From: Streptomyces albireticuli | GTDB taxonomy: Bacteria > Actinomycetota > Actinomycetes > Streptomycetales > Streptomycetaceae | Reading direction: 5' to 3' | DNA length: 64,000 nucleotides | Assembly: GCF_021228125.1 (NCBI RefSeq) | Contig: NZ_JAJQQS010000026.1 | Location: forward strand, 21,033 to 85,032 | Shown here: in pieces, positions 41,544-49,774 of the stretch | How the letters are laid out: every line of letters starts with the position of its first letter | How positions within the stretch are numbered: the first letter of the stretch is position 1 | Position numbers and translations under genes: made by a program | The notes under the pieces: model-generated | What the model was told of the DNA's origin: nothing | What the model saw: the letters and a program-made list of their open reading frames with translations, nothing else | Databases searched by the model: none

Positions 41544-43052
41544 TCAGCGGCGGCGGGCCCCCGTGGAGACCGCGCCGGCGCCCTCCGCGAGCTTCCACTC
41601 GCGGTGCAGGGCGCCCAGCGGTACGGGCTTCTCGAAGATCGGCGTGTTGAAGATCTTCAGCTGGACCTGGAGGGCCCCGCTCAGATCGAGGCCGCCGAAG
41701 GCCTTCCACTTGCCCGCCGCCGAGGCGCTGCCGTCCATGGCGGCGGACGCCTCGCCCTCGGCCTCGGCGCGCAGGTACGGCGCGATATCGGCGGTGACGC
41801 CGACCGTGCCGTACAGACCGAGGCTGGCCTCGGTGCCGAGGGTGGCCTTGACCTTGCCCGCCGCGCTCACGGTCGCCCGGGGCGAGGTGGCCGTGATGTC
41901 GGAGGTGTTGACCGGGGCCCACCCCTTGGCGTGGGTGTAGTCGCCGCCGACGCGGAACCCGCCCTTGAGGTCCTGCTTGATGTCGACGTTGACGCGGCCG
42001 TCGGCGTCGACCTGGAGATAGCAGGTCAGACCGACGTTCACCACCACCGGCACCGGGCCCACCTGGATGACGGGCGTGGCCTTGAGCTTGGCGAACGGCA
42101 CCCGCAACGGCTTGGCGTCCGTGCTCGCGGCGGCCTGGCCCTTGAGCTCCCAGCCCGCGGTCCAGTCACCGGCGAGCGCCAGGGACGCGGCACCGGGCGC
42201 CAGGCCCGAACCGCCCCGGCCGTCGTACGAGAAGTCGACCTCCGGAGCCAGCTGGACGAAGCCCGACGCGGATGCCGCGGCCGAGGCCGGGGCGTCCTTC
42301 GCCGTGGCGATCGAGGTGCCGACGTCGATCCGGAGGCTGCCCAGGGGCACCTTCCCGCCCTTGGGGCCGAAGCGGACGTCACCGGTCTTGGCCCAGGACA
42401 CCTTCGTGCCCTTGACGAGCGGTTCGACCGTGACGGCGGACGGGTCGACGGGCACCTTGCCGTCGGCCTTGGCGTCACCGAGCAGCGCTCCCAGGGTGGC
42501 CGGGGTCGTATTGACCTCGGTGCCCTTGTCGGTGCTGCCCAGCACCTGGGTGACCTTGGCCAGGACACCGTCGGGGGCGCCGGGCGTGGGCGCGCTGGCG
42601 ATGATGTCGCCGACGGCCACGGAGGAGTTGTGCCCGGCCCCCGCGGCGGGAGCCGACGGCGCGGCCGAACCCGCCGGGGACGACGGGGCGGCCGAACCCG
42701 CCGGGGCCGAGGCCGACGGGTGGGCGAGGGAAGGCTTCCGCGCGCCCTTCGTCGCCCCGGAGATGACGGCGCGTCCGCTCTTCCGGTCGTACGAGGCGAC
42801 CTTCAGCGAGGACTTCTCCGCCTGCCGGCCGCCGCCGGAGGGATGGGCCACGGCGCTGGGCGCGCCGGAGCCCTCGGGTATCGCCGCCTTGACGGCGAGC
42901 TGCCGGTCCGCGGCCGGGGGAGGCGTGGTGGCGGCCGGTTCCGTACCTCCGCCGGAGGCGGTGGTGGCGGGTCCGGCGGCGGAGCATCCGGCGACGAGGA
43001 GGGACGCGGCGGTCAGAGCGGGTAAAGCGATGGTTCTGCTGGGAATGCGCAC
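41544..43052 (-). CDS. Secreted lipoprotein of unknown function
   Basis: A 502-residue protein. GTG 43052 gives a good lipoprotein signal peptide, RIPSRTIALPALTAASLLVAGCS, with lipobox LVAGC. A low-complexity Ala/Ser/Pro segment (about residues 30-150) is followed by strand-rich sequence, with tracts such as VVVNVGLTCYLQVDADGRVNVDIKQDLKGGF and ATVSAAGKVKATLGTEASLGLYGTVGVTADI. This looks like a beta-rich extracellular protein similar to Streptomyces secreted proteins without a known role. It has its own promoter and a terminator. Confidence 0.78.
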   Translation of the reverse strand: MRIPSRTIALPALTAASLLVAGCSAAGPATTASGGGTEPAATTPPPAADRQLAVKAAIPEGSGAPSAVAHPSGGGRQAEKSSLKVASYDRKSGRAVISGATKGARKPSLAHPSASAPAGSAAPSSPAGSAAPSAPAAGAGHNSSVAVGDIIASAPTPGAPDGVLAKVTQVLGSTDKGTEVNTTPATLGALLGDAKADGKVPVDPSAVTVEPLVKGTKVSWAKTGDVRFGPKGGKVPLGSLRIDVGTSIATAKDAPASAAASASGFVQLAPEVDFSYDGRGGSGLAPGAASLALAGDWTAGWELKGQAAASTDAKPLRVPFAKLKATPVIQVGPVPVVVNVGLTCYLQVDADGRVNVDIKQDLKGGFRVGGDYTHAKGWAPVNTSDITATSPRATVSAAGKVKATLGTEASLGLYGTVGVTADIAPYLRAEAEGEASAAMDGSASAAGKWKAFGGLDLSGALQVQLKIFNTPIFEKPVPLGALHREWKLAEGAGAVSTGARRR

Positions 43053-43131
43053 CTTGGATCCTCGGGAGCGTGAGGTGGGGGCGGGCCGAGGGGGTTGGTC
43101 TGCACCTTCGGTCCGCGTCTGCACGGCATCG

Positions 43132-43153
43132 GACGGGTAAGTGATTACCCGTC
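43132..43153. promoter_or_regulatory. Inverted repeat upstream of the lipoprotein gene
   Basis: GACGGGTAA at 43132-43140 and its complement TTACCCGTC at 43145-43153 flank GTGA, 80 bp upstream of the lipoprotein start. It is AT-rich relative to the region and may be an operator in the promoter. A further GGTAATGATC lies next to it. Confidence 0.45.
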
Positions 43154-43258
43154 GGTAATGATCTGCATGATCATGCCATGCGGAAGCGTGCCGTCCATTC
43201 CATTCACCGGCACCGAAACCATGATCTGGATCACTTCTCGCCGCGACCGGGAATACGC

Positions 43259-43304
43259 GTGCGGCGCACGGCCCCGGGGCTGTGCCGGGGGCCGTGCGCC
43301 GCAC
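43259..43304 (-). terminator. Terminator of the rlmG-like gene
   Basis: A 17-bp perfect stem (43259-43275 with 43288-43304) and a 12-base loop lie 64 bp beyond the methyltransferase stop on the leftward strand. It separates that gene from the lipoprotein promoter. Confidence 0.75.
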
Positions 43305-43367
43305 GGAGGGAATCGCCGACCGCGGTCAGGGCGAGCCCTTGTGACGGACGGTGGGACCGGAGCGCTC

Positions 43368-44528
43368 TCAGCGCTTGACGGCCCGGAGGACGACGAACTT
43401 CGGGTCGCTCGCCACGACCTCGGAACGACCGAAGAGCCGCCTCAGCCGCACGTGGTAGCCGAGGTGCCGGTTCCCGATCACCCACAGCTCACCACCCGGG
43501 CGCAGCACCTCGTGGGCGCCCTCGAACATCCGCCAGGCCGTCGCGTCGGTCGTCGCCTGATGGGTGTGGAACGGGGGGTTGTTCAGGACGAGGTCCACCG
43601 AGCCCGCGGGCACCCCCGACAGGCCGTCGCCCACCCGGAACTCCGCCGGGGCGGCCGTACCGGCGTTCGCCCGGAACGTGGCCTCCGCCGACGCCACGGC
43701 CTGGTAGGACTCGTCGATGAACACCACCTCGGCCTCGGGGTTGGCCAGCGCCGCCGCCGTGCCCACCACGCCGTTGCCGCAGCCCAGGTCCACGACCCGC
43801 TCGGGCCCCCGGCGCTCCGGCAGGTGCTGGAGGAGGAAACGGGTGCCGATGTCCAGCCGCTCGGCGCAGAAGATGCCCGCGTGGTTGGTGACCGTCCGGC
43901 CGGAGACCACCCCGACGCCGTCGGGCAGGGCGTAGCTGTACGGCCACGGGTTGGCGCCCCGGGTGGCGGCCCGCTCCGGGTCCGGCGAACAGAAGATGAG
44001 GCGCGACTTCTTCACCGCCAGCGACGTCCGCGTCGGCCCGAGGATCCGCTCGAACAGCGTGAGCGTCGAGGTGTGGATCTCGGTGACCCGCCCCGTGCCG
44101 ACCACGACCGTCCCCGCGTGCACCCGCGGTGCCAGCCGGTGCAGCTGATCCTCCAGCAGCGCCAGGCTCTTCGGCACCCGGACCAGCAGCACGTCGATCC
44201 GGTCCGGCGGGGTGTCCCGCGTGGACAACAGCCGCACCGCGCCGGCGGCGACGCTGTTGCGCGCCAGATTCGCCCGCGTCGCCTCCTGGCCGAGGTAGGA
44301 GTCCGTGATCTGCGTCGGGCCGTACGCCGCGAGAGCGGTCGTCAGGGCACCCCACCGGTCGCCCACGACCACCACGGTGCCCGAGAGGTCCACGGGATCG
44401 CCGTCGATGCCCCCGAGATGGCGCAGAAGGTATTCGTCGGCCGAGTCCCAGGCACGGAGCCGGTCGCGGGGGTCCTCGGGGAAACGGGTGAGTTCGTACT
44501 CACCCTGTGGCGTCGTGAAACGGTTCAT
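43368..44528 (-). CDS. rlmG: 23S rRNA (guanine-N2) methyltransferase, RlmG-like
   Basis: A 386-residue two-domain protein. Residues 1-190 are the degenerate N-terminal methyltransferase-like domain (DLSGTVVVVGDRWGALTTALAAYG, HRLAPRVHAGTVVVGTGRVTEIH). Residues 195-386 are the active domain: VVDLGCGNGVVGTAAALANP is motif I and LVLNNPPFHTH is the NPPF motif of N2-guanine or N6-adenine methylation. RsmC/RlmG proteins share this duplicated fold. The length fits RlmG (about 380) better than RsmC. It is divergent from the next gene. Confidence 0.82.
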   Translation of the reverse strand: MNRFTTPQGEYELTRFPEDPRDRLRAWDSADEYLLRHLGGIDGDPVDLSGTVVVVGDRWGALTTALAAYGPTQITDSYLGQEATRANLARNSVAAGAVRLLSTRDTPPDRIDVLLVRVPKSLALLEDQLHRLAPRVHAGTVVVGTGRVTEIHTSTLTLFERILGPTRTSLAVKKSRLIFCSPDPERAATRGANPWPYSYALPDGVGVVSGRTVTNHAGIFCAERLDIGTRFLLQHLPERRGPERVVDLGCGNGVVGTAAALANPEAEVVFIDESYQAVASAEATFRANAGTAAPAEFRVGDGLSGVPAGSVDLVLNNPPFHTHQATTDATAWRMFEGAHEVLRPGGELWVIGNRHLGYHVRLRRLFGRSEVVASDPKFVVLRAVKR

Positions 44529-44668
44529 CGTGCCCTCAGGCTAGCCAGTCCAGGGCACACCGGCCAAACCCGGCGGCGCGGCCGCGCGCGGCGCTCGGCA
44601 CCCTTCGGCGTAGGTAGAGTGTCGCCCCGCCAAAAGAACGTTGTCGCAGGTGAAACCGGGGGCAGGCC

Positions 44669-45514
44669 ATGGGAATAGTCAATCGGGTAAGAAATCTGGG
44701 TGATTCGGTGACCGCTGCGGTGACCGCCGGTAAGGACGCCGTCGCCGCCGGCCGGGGCGTGGTCACCCGGGGCGTCGACGCGGGCCGCGCCGGCACCGCG
44801 GCCTCCGGCGACTGGGTGCTCTCCGTGCTCCGCTCGCTGCCCGCGCCCGCCGCGCCCACACCGGTGGAGTGGGAGTTCTCGCTGGGCGCCCTGATCTGCC
44901 GGCACCCCCGGGTGCCCGCCGTCACCGCGAAGGTGCTGCGCCGCCTCGACGGCATCGGCGCCCTGCGCTTCGGCCCCGACTCGGTCGGCTTCGAGGGCGA
45001 GGACATCCCCTGGTCGAAGGTCGTCCACCTCCAGCTGCACGACGCCTTCAGCGCCATGACCACCGATGTCCTCGACGCCGAGATCGACCGCATCCGGGAC
45101 GTCCTCCCGATGCTGCCCGGCCGCAAATGGGTCGTCACCAAGGTGGTCGAGGGCCTGGCCACCGTCATGCTCGCCGCCCTGGAACAGGCCGCCGAACAGC
45201 GCATGGACACCGTCGACATCGCCTGCGAGATCACCTACCGCGGCACGCTCGGCATGAAGAAGACGATCCGGGCCAACGTCTTCACCACCGCGCTCCTCGC
45301 CCAGCAGCCCGAGGTGACGGAGAGCCTGCTGGCCACCGCGCGCGCCAACGGCGTCCCCGTCCTGCCCGCCGAGGCACCGGCCGTGGGCACCCCGGCCGCC
45401 GAACGGGTACGGGCCCTGCGCGCGCGTACGGACGCGGTGGCGGCCGAACTCCGCGCCGAGCCGGGCGACGGATCCCCGGACGCCCCGCCGCAGCTCACGG
45501 CGCCGCGCCCCTGA
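44669..45514 (+). CDS. Conserved hypothetical protein
   Basis: A 281-residue protein starting at ATG 44669. Residues 1-45 form an Ala/Val-rich helix (RNLGDSVTAAVTAGKDAVAAG). The centre has VEWEFSLGALICRHPRVPAVTAKVLRRLDGIG, WSKVVHLQLHDAFSAMTTDVL and YRGTLGMKKTIRANV. The C-terminus is a long Ala/Arg-rich tail. No domain is recognised; it seems cytoplasmic or membrane-associated. It is divergent from rlmG with a TAGAGT box about 50 bp upstream. Confidence 0.68.
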   Translation: MGIVNRVRNLGDSVTAAVTAGKDAVAAGRGVVTRGVDAGRAGTAASGDWVLSVLRSLPAPAAPTPVEWEFSLGALICRHPRVPAVTAKVLRRLDGIGALRFGPDSVGFEGEDIPWSKVVHLQLHDAFSAMTTDVLDAEIDRIRDVLPMLPGRKWVVTKVVEGLATVMLAALEQAAEQRMDTVDIACEITYRGTLGMKKTIRANVFTTALLAQQPEVTESLLATARANGVPVLPAEAPAVGTPAAERVRALRARTDAVAAELRAEPGDGSPDAPPQLTAPRP

Positions 45515-45816
45515 TCGAGGGCGCGGAGACCGCCGGCGTCCGGTGCGCGAAGGGCACGCGAGCGGACACCGGCGGCCGGTAGCCCGGGTGCCTCGGGTGC
45601 CTCGGGTGCCTCAGGGAGGTGCCTCGGCGAGGGGCCCGGACGCGGGATCCTCCTGGCGGACTTCACGGGATGCCGGGTCGCGGAACCCCACCCAGGGTCA
45701 TGGCCGGGGGCGTGGGCTACCGGAGAGGGCAGCGGAGAGCCGACAGCGCGCGGCGGCCGAACTCGCGTGGGCGCGCGCCGCTCGTCGTAGCCGGCCCGGC
45801 GGGCCGGAGTGCGCGA
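45515..45816. other. Intergenic region between convergent genes, with 9-bp tandem repeats
   Basis: These 302 bases hold no convincing gene. The unit GGGTGCCTC occurs three times in tandem at 45585-45611, with a fourth imperfect copy after it. Both flanking genes end towards this region. No clear terminator with a long stem is visible. Confidence 0.5.
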
Positions 45817-46443
45817 TCAGGTTCGCGGCGGCAGTGCCAGAGCGCGGGCAAGCGCACGGCTGAGGCGTTCCGAGTGATCGGGCAGGTGCCTGCCGGCCCA
45901 GCGGGTGGCCAGGGCCAGGAAACCGGCGAGGTCCTCCTCCGCGCCCGCCAGCAGGTGCCGAAGCTCCGTTACGGGCACGTCGATCCACTGACCGGTGTCC
46001 GCACGGGCGTCGACGGTCAGGCGGATCACGGAGCCACGGCGTTCGGCGCCGGGTGAGGGGTCGTGACCGAACCACGCGGCGGAACCGTCGTCGTCGAGGA
46101 CATCCCACCAGTCGCCCCGGTCCTCCAGCCCACCGCAGCAGCCCGGTACCAGACGGGTGCCGGTGACGGTGTCGATCACCTGCAATCCACCCGCCGCGAA
46201 CAGCGGGTCCATGGTCAGCAGCCCGTGGAGGAAGCCGCCGAGCGGGTCCTCGGGGCGCGGCGGGCGGTCGTCTTCGGGATCGATGTCATTGCAGGCGGCC
46301 AGAGCCATCACCGCGGTACCGACGTCGTCCGGCGCCAGCTCTCCGTCGAGCGCCAGGAAGGTGTAGGGCTCGACGTCCGATATCGGCCATAGGGCAAAGC
46401 CCTCATGACCGGGAATCTCCAGGACGGGTCGGACAGTGATCAC
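45817..46443 (-). CDS. Hypothetical protein, acidic
   Basis: A 208-residue acidic protein (TVRPVLEIPGHEGFALWPISDVEPYTFLALDGEL, CNDIDPEDDRPPRPEDPLGGFLHGLL). It has WWDVLDDDGSAAWFGHDPSP in the middle and a helical C-terminus. The pattern is that of Streptomyces SMI1/KNR4-like or immunity-type cytosolic proteins, but no domain is sure. It is a single gene between two unrelated units. Confidence 0.65.
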   Translation of the reverse strand: MITVRPVLEIPGHEGFALWPISDVEPYTFLALDGELAPDDVGTAVMALAACNDIDPEDDRPPRPEDPLGGFLHGLLTMDPLFAAGGLQVIDTVTGTRLVPGCCGGLEDRGDWWDVLDDDGSAAWFGHDPSPGAERRGSVIRLTVDARADTGQWIDVPVTELRHLLAGAEEDLAGFLALATRWAGRHLPDHSERLSRALARALALPPRT

Positions 46444-46479
46444 CCACGGATCATGCCGCAGGCCTTTGCGGACGCCCAG

Positions 46480-47994
46480 TCATTTTCGTGCGGCTTTCGG
46501 GGATCGGCCGACGCGATGACGCACCGGCCTGGAGCTCCGCGCACTCGGCAGGTGGCGCAGGGCGAAGGTGCCGAGTGCGGCGTGGAGGACGCCCGCGACG
46601 AGGGCGGCGACGTGCAGGCCCGTGACGAAAGCCGACTTCGCGTCGCCGGCCTGTGCGGCCGTGAGGCCGGGGGAGCGGAGGGTTTCGTCGAGTGTGCCGG
46701 CGAGGTCCGGGCCCTGGAGCCGGAAGACCAGGGCGGCGAGCGAGCCGAGGAGCGCGATGCCGAGGGCGTTGCCGATCTCGTTGCTCGTCTCGGCGATCGC
46801 GGCCGCGGAACCGGCGCGCTCCGGGGGAACCGCGGCGACGGCGGTGTCGGCCACCACGCTGAACGAGATGCCGTAGCCGACGCCGGCGACGACGGTGGAC
46901 GCGACGTACCAGCCGATGCCGGTGGAGGCGCTGGTGATCAGCAGCAGGAGCACGCCTGCGGCGATGAGGAAGTGGCAGGTGATCAGCGCTGCCCGGGTGC
47001 CGGCCCGCGCGACCGGTCCCGGTGCGACGACGCAGGTGACGGTGAGTACGACGGCGCCCGGGAGCGTGACCAGCGCCGCTTCCATGACCGTCAGCCCCAG
47101 GGCGGACTGGAGATAGACGCCGCCGAGGTAGGCCGTCGCCGACCACGCGGCCAGCGGCAGCAGCCCGGTGACGACCGCGATCGCGAACACCCGGTCCCGG
47201 AACAGCCGGAAGTCGATCAGCGGGTGTTCGAGGCGGAGCTGTCGCCGTCCGAACCACCCCAGCCCGGCGATACCGGCGACCCCTGTGACCGCCGAGGTCA
47301 CGGTCGGCCCCTGAGCGGCGATCTGCTTGATCGCGTAGACGGTCAGCAGGATGCCCACGGCGGAGAGCAGCACGCTCGGGACGTCGACGCGGCCGCTCGC
47401 GGTGGCGCGTACCTCGCGGAGCAGGAGCGGCGCCAGGACCAGGAACAGCACGACGACGGGGAGATTGACCAGGAAGACCGACCCCCACCAGAAGCCGCTC
47501 AGCAGCCGTCCTCCGACGACCGGGCCGATCGCGAAGCCCGCGGCGAAGGTGGCCGCGAAGACTCCGATCGCCTTCGCCCGTCGGCGCGGGTCGGGGAACA
47601 GCTCGCCTAGTACCGCGAGGGCGGACGGCAGCAGCGTGGCACCGGCGACACCCATCAGGGCCCGGAAGGCGATCAGTGGCCCCGGCCCGGGGGCGAACGC
47701 CGCTCCCGCCGAAGCGGCGCCGAACACCGCCGTGCCCGTCATCAGCAGCTTCAGCCTGCCGTACCGGTCACCGATGTTCCCGAACGCGATGAGCAGGGAC
47801 CCGACGGCGAATCCGTAGCCGTCCAGGATCCACAACGCCTGACCGGCGGTCGGCGACAGCGCCTCGGAGACCTTGGGCATCGCCAGGAACAGGACCGAGC
47901 CGTCCATCGCGACCAGCAGTACCGGCCCGAGTACCACCAGCAGACCGAGCCACGCCCGCAGGCCCGGCGAGTGAGGAGCACGCTGTTCGTTCAT
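46480..47994 (-). CDS. MFS drug exporter (EmrB/QacA-type, DHA2 family)
   Basis: A 504-residue protein with 14 hydrophobic segments. VAMDGSVLFLAMPKVSEAL is the D1 motif, GNIGDRYGRLKLLM is motif A, and the later RALMGVAGATLLPSALAVLGELFPDPRRRAKAIGVFAATFAAGFAIGPVVGG covers motifs B and C in parts. It would export hydrophobic or cationic toxic compounds by proton antiport. The start at 47994 lies next to a 17-bp palindrome. The regulator gene lies divergently, 104 bp away. Confidence 0.9.
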   Translation of the reverse strand: MNEQRAPHSPGLRAWLGLLVVLGPVLLVAMDGSVLFLAMPKVSEALSPTAGQALWILDGYGFAVGSLLIAFGNIGDRYGRLKLLMTGTAVFGAASAGAAFAPGPGPLIAFRALMGVAGATLLPSALAVLGELFPDPRRRAKAIGVFAATFAAGFAIGPVVGGRLLSGFWWGSVFLVNLPVVVLFLVLAPLLLREVRATASGRVDVPSVLLSAVGILLTVYAIKQIAAQGPTVTSAVTGVAGIAGLGWFGRRQLRLEHPLIDFRLFRDRVFAIAVVTGLLPLAAWSATAYLGGVYLQSALGLTVMEAALVTLPGAVVLTVTCVVAPGPVARAGTRAALITCHFLIAAGVLLLLITSASTGIGWYVASTVVAGVGYGISFSVVADTAVAAVPPERAGSAAAIAETSNEIGNALGIALLGSLAALVFRLQGPDLAGTLDETLRSPGLTAAQAGDAKSAFVTGLHVAALVAGVLHAALGTFALRHLPSARSSRPVRHRVGRSPKAARK

Positions 47995-48000
47995 GCCTCC

Positions 48001-48066
48001 GACGGTGCGGCACCGTCCGCCCGGCAACCATCCCCCCCGCCATGGGTACACCTGGCAGGGATACCC
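48001..48066. promoter_or_regulatory. Operator palindromes between exporter and regulator
   Basis: A perfect 17-bp palindrome GACGGTGC-G-GCACCGTC lies at 48001-48017, seven bases from the exporter start. A second, imperfect one (GGGTACACC, then GGGATACCC at 48044-48066) lies closer to the regulator. Both fit binding of the MmyB-like regulator. The binding itself is inferred. Confidence 0.5.
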
Positions 48067-48098
48067 GGGCGCGAACCGTGGCGCTTACGCTCGACGGC

Positions 48099-48992
48099 AT
48101 GGAACTGGAGAGCCTCGGCGCGTATCTCAAGACCCGTCGCGACCGGGTCACACCCGTCGATGTCGGCCTGCGCACGCGCGGTGCCGCCCGCCGCGTACCG
48201 GGCCTGCGCCGTGAGGAACTCGCCCAGCTCGCCGGGGTGAGCGTCGGCTACTACACGCGGCTGGAGCAGGGCCAGGCCGGGACGGCCTCCCGGCAGGTCC
48301 TCGACGCGCTCGCCAAGGTGCTTCGGCTCGATCCGCCCGAGACGACCCACCTGCACAACCTCGCCCACCGGCCCGGCGGAGCACGCCTGGTACGCCCCCG
48401 TCCGGAACGCCCGCACCCCCGCGTGCTGGCACTTCTGACCTCCCTGGGAGAGACCACCCCGGCCGTCGTGCTCGGCCGCCGCGGCGACGTGCTGGCCTGG
48501 AACCGCACCGGGCACGCCCTCGTCGCCGAGCACGTCGACTTCGACGCGCCCGGCGACCTCGCACAACGCCCCTCCGTTCCCCGCATGTTCTTCCTCGACC
48601 CCCGCACCCGCGAGCTGCATCGCAACTGGGACGAGCTCGCCCGGACCCATGTCGCTTATCTCCGGCTCACCGCGGGTCGCTATCCCTCCGACGCGCGGCT
48701 GGCCGAACTGATCGGTGAACTCGCCATGCGCAGCGGCGACTTCGCCCGGCTCTGGGCGAAGGGAGAAGTCGCGGACTGCACTGTGGGCACCATGCGGCTG
48801 CGACACCCCACCGTCGGAGGGGTCGACGTCGAGTACCAGGTGTGGCTCCAGCCCGACAGCCCCGACCACCGGCTGGAGGTCTACACCCCCGGCGACCGCG
48901 CCTCCGCCGACGCGCTGGGGCTGCTGTCCGCCCGGATCGCCGGCCGGCGGGAGCCATGGACCGCTTCCGCCGAGACCCTCCGTAACCATTAG
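48099..48992 (+). CDS. MmyB-like XRE regulator
   Basis: A 297-residue protein. Residues 1-90 contain the HTH: LGAYLKTRRDRVTPVDVGL, RRVPGLRREELAQLAGVSVGYYTRLEQGQAG, and ASRQVLDALAKVLRLDPPETTHLHNLA. The rest is the PAS-like MmyB ligand domain (VLGRRGDVLAWNRTGHALVAEHVDF, RMFFLDPRTRELHRNWDELART). Actinobacterial members often sit divergently next to MFS or oxidoreductase genes and repress them. Here the target is likely the exporter. The start at 48099 gives the family N-terminus. Confidence 0.9.
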   Translation: MELESLGAYLKTRRDRVTPVDVGLRTRGAARRVPGLRREELAQLAGVSVGYYTRLEQGQAGTASRQVLDALAKVLRLDPPETTHLHNLAHRPGGARLVRPRPERPHPRVLALLTSLGETTPAVVLGRRGDVLAWNRTGHALVAEHVDFDAPGDLAQRPSVPRMFFLDPRTRELHRNWDELARTHVAYLRLTAGRYPSDARLAELIGELAMRSGDFARLWAKGEVADCTVGTMRLRHPTVGGVDVEYQVWLQPDSPDHRLEVYTPGDRASADALGLLSARIAGRREPWTASAETLRNH

Positions 48993-49129
48993 GGCCGCAG
49001 TCGGCACGCTCACCGGCCGCCACGGGCGGCGTCCCCCATTCGTACGCCCCCGCGTCTCGCATCCCCTCGTGGAACGCGAGACTCGGACGTGGACGGGTCG
49101 TACAGGCCCGCGCGGAGAACGGGGCCTTT

Positions 49130-49774
49130 ATGACGGCAGCGCCATCCAGTACCTCCTCGGTCGTGCTGTCCAAGGGCGGGGCGGCCCTGGTGGACCTGCT
49201 CGTCGACACCGCGGAGTTCAAGATCACGGTCACCGGCCCGCGCATGCTCTTCGCGCACCTCAGCCTGCTGACGACCCTCTCGCCGTTCGAAGGCCGCACC
49301 GCCCAGCGCGTGGAAGAGCTCGCCCACCACCTGGAAGGCACCGTTCACTGCGGCCTCATCGGCATTCAGCAAGCCGACATCACGGTGGACAAGCACCGGG
49401 CGGGTGCCGTGCTGCAGATCGGTCTCGGCCCGGCGAGCATGTACCAGAGCGAACTGGTGTTGCGTACTCGGACGGGCGAAACCTTTCGCGCCCTGATCAC
49501 AAGGCTGCTGTCCGACGACCCCTCGCGCCCGTTCTTCGCCGGTCTGTACGCCGTCCCGGCGACGGGCCACCTCGAACACCACCACCCACCTGTAGGTGGG
49601 GAGGGTGGAGAGGGTGGGGAGGGCGGAGAAGACGGGCACGGCGGGCACGGAAGCCATGGCGGACACGGAAGTCACGGTGCGCACCACAGCGACGCACATG
49701 ACGGCGACGCACATGACGGCGACGCGCATCACGGCGGCGCACATCACGCGGGAGCCGGTCATGGACACCCGTAA
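49130..49774 (+). CDS. Tyrosinase-associated protein with His-rich C-terminus
   Basis: A 214-residue protein without a signal peptide. Residues 1-145 have alternating strands and helices (TVTGPRMLFAHLSLLTTLSPFEGRTAQRVEELAHHLEG). Residues from about 148 are low-complexity, with Gly-Glu repeats and then 18 His in the last 67 residues, arranged as GHGSHGGHGSHGAHH and DAHDGDAHDGDAHH. Its end overlaps the tyrosinase start by 14 bases, so they are co-translated. It is not like the MelC1 caddie of Streptomyces, which has a signal and conserved His. The tail looks like a copper carrier or chelator. Function is inferred from coupling. Confidence 0.72.
   Translation: MTAAPSSTSSVVLSKGGAALVDLLVDTAEFKITVTGPRMLFAHLSLLTTLSPFEGRTAQRVEELAHHLEGTVHCGLIGIQQADITVDKHRAGAVLQIGLGPASMYQSELVLRTRTGETFRALITRLLSDDPSRPFFAGLYAVPATGHLEHHHPPVGGEGGEGGEGGEDGHGGHGSHGGHGSHGAHHSDAHDGDAHDGDAHHGGAHHAGAGHGHP
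49689..49748 (+). repeat. Four tandem 15-bp repeats coding for the His-rich tail
   Basis: Units GCGACGCACATGACG (49689-49703, 49704-49718) and two diverged copies (49719-49733, 49734-49748) encode the repeated DAHDGDAH sequence. They could change in number by replication slippage, altering tail length. Confidence 0.75.
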
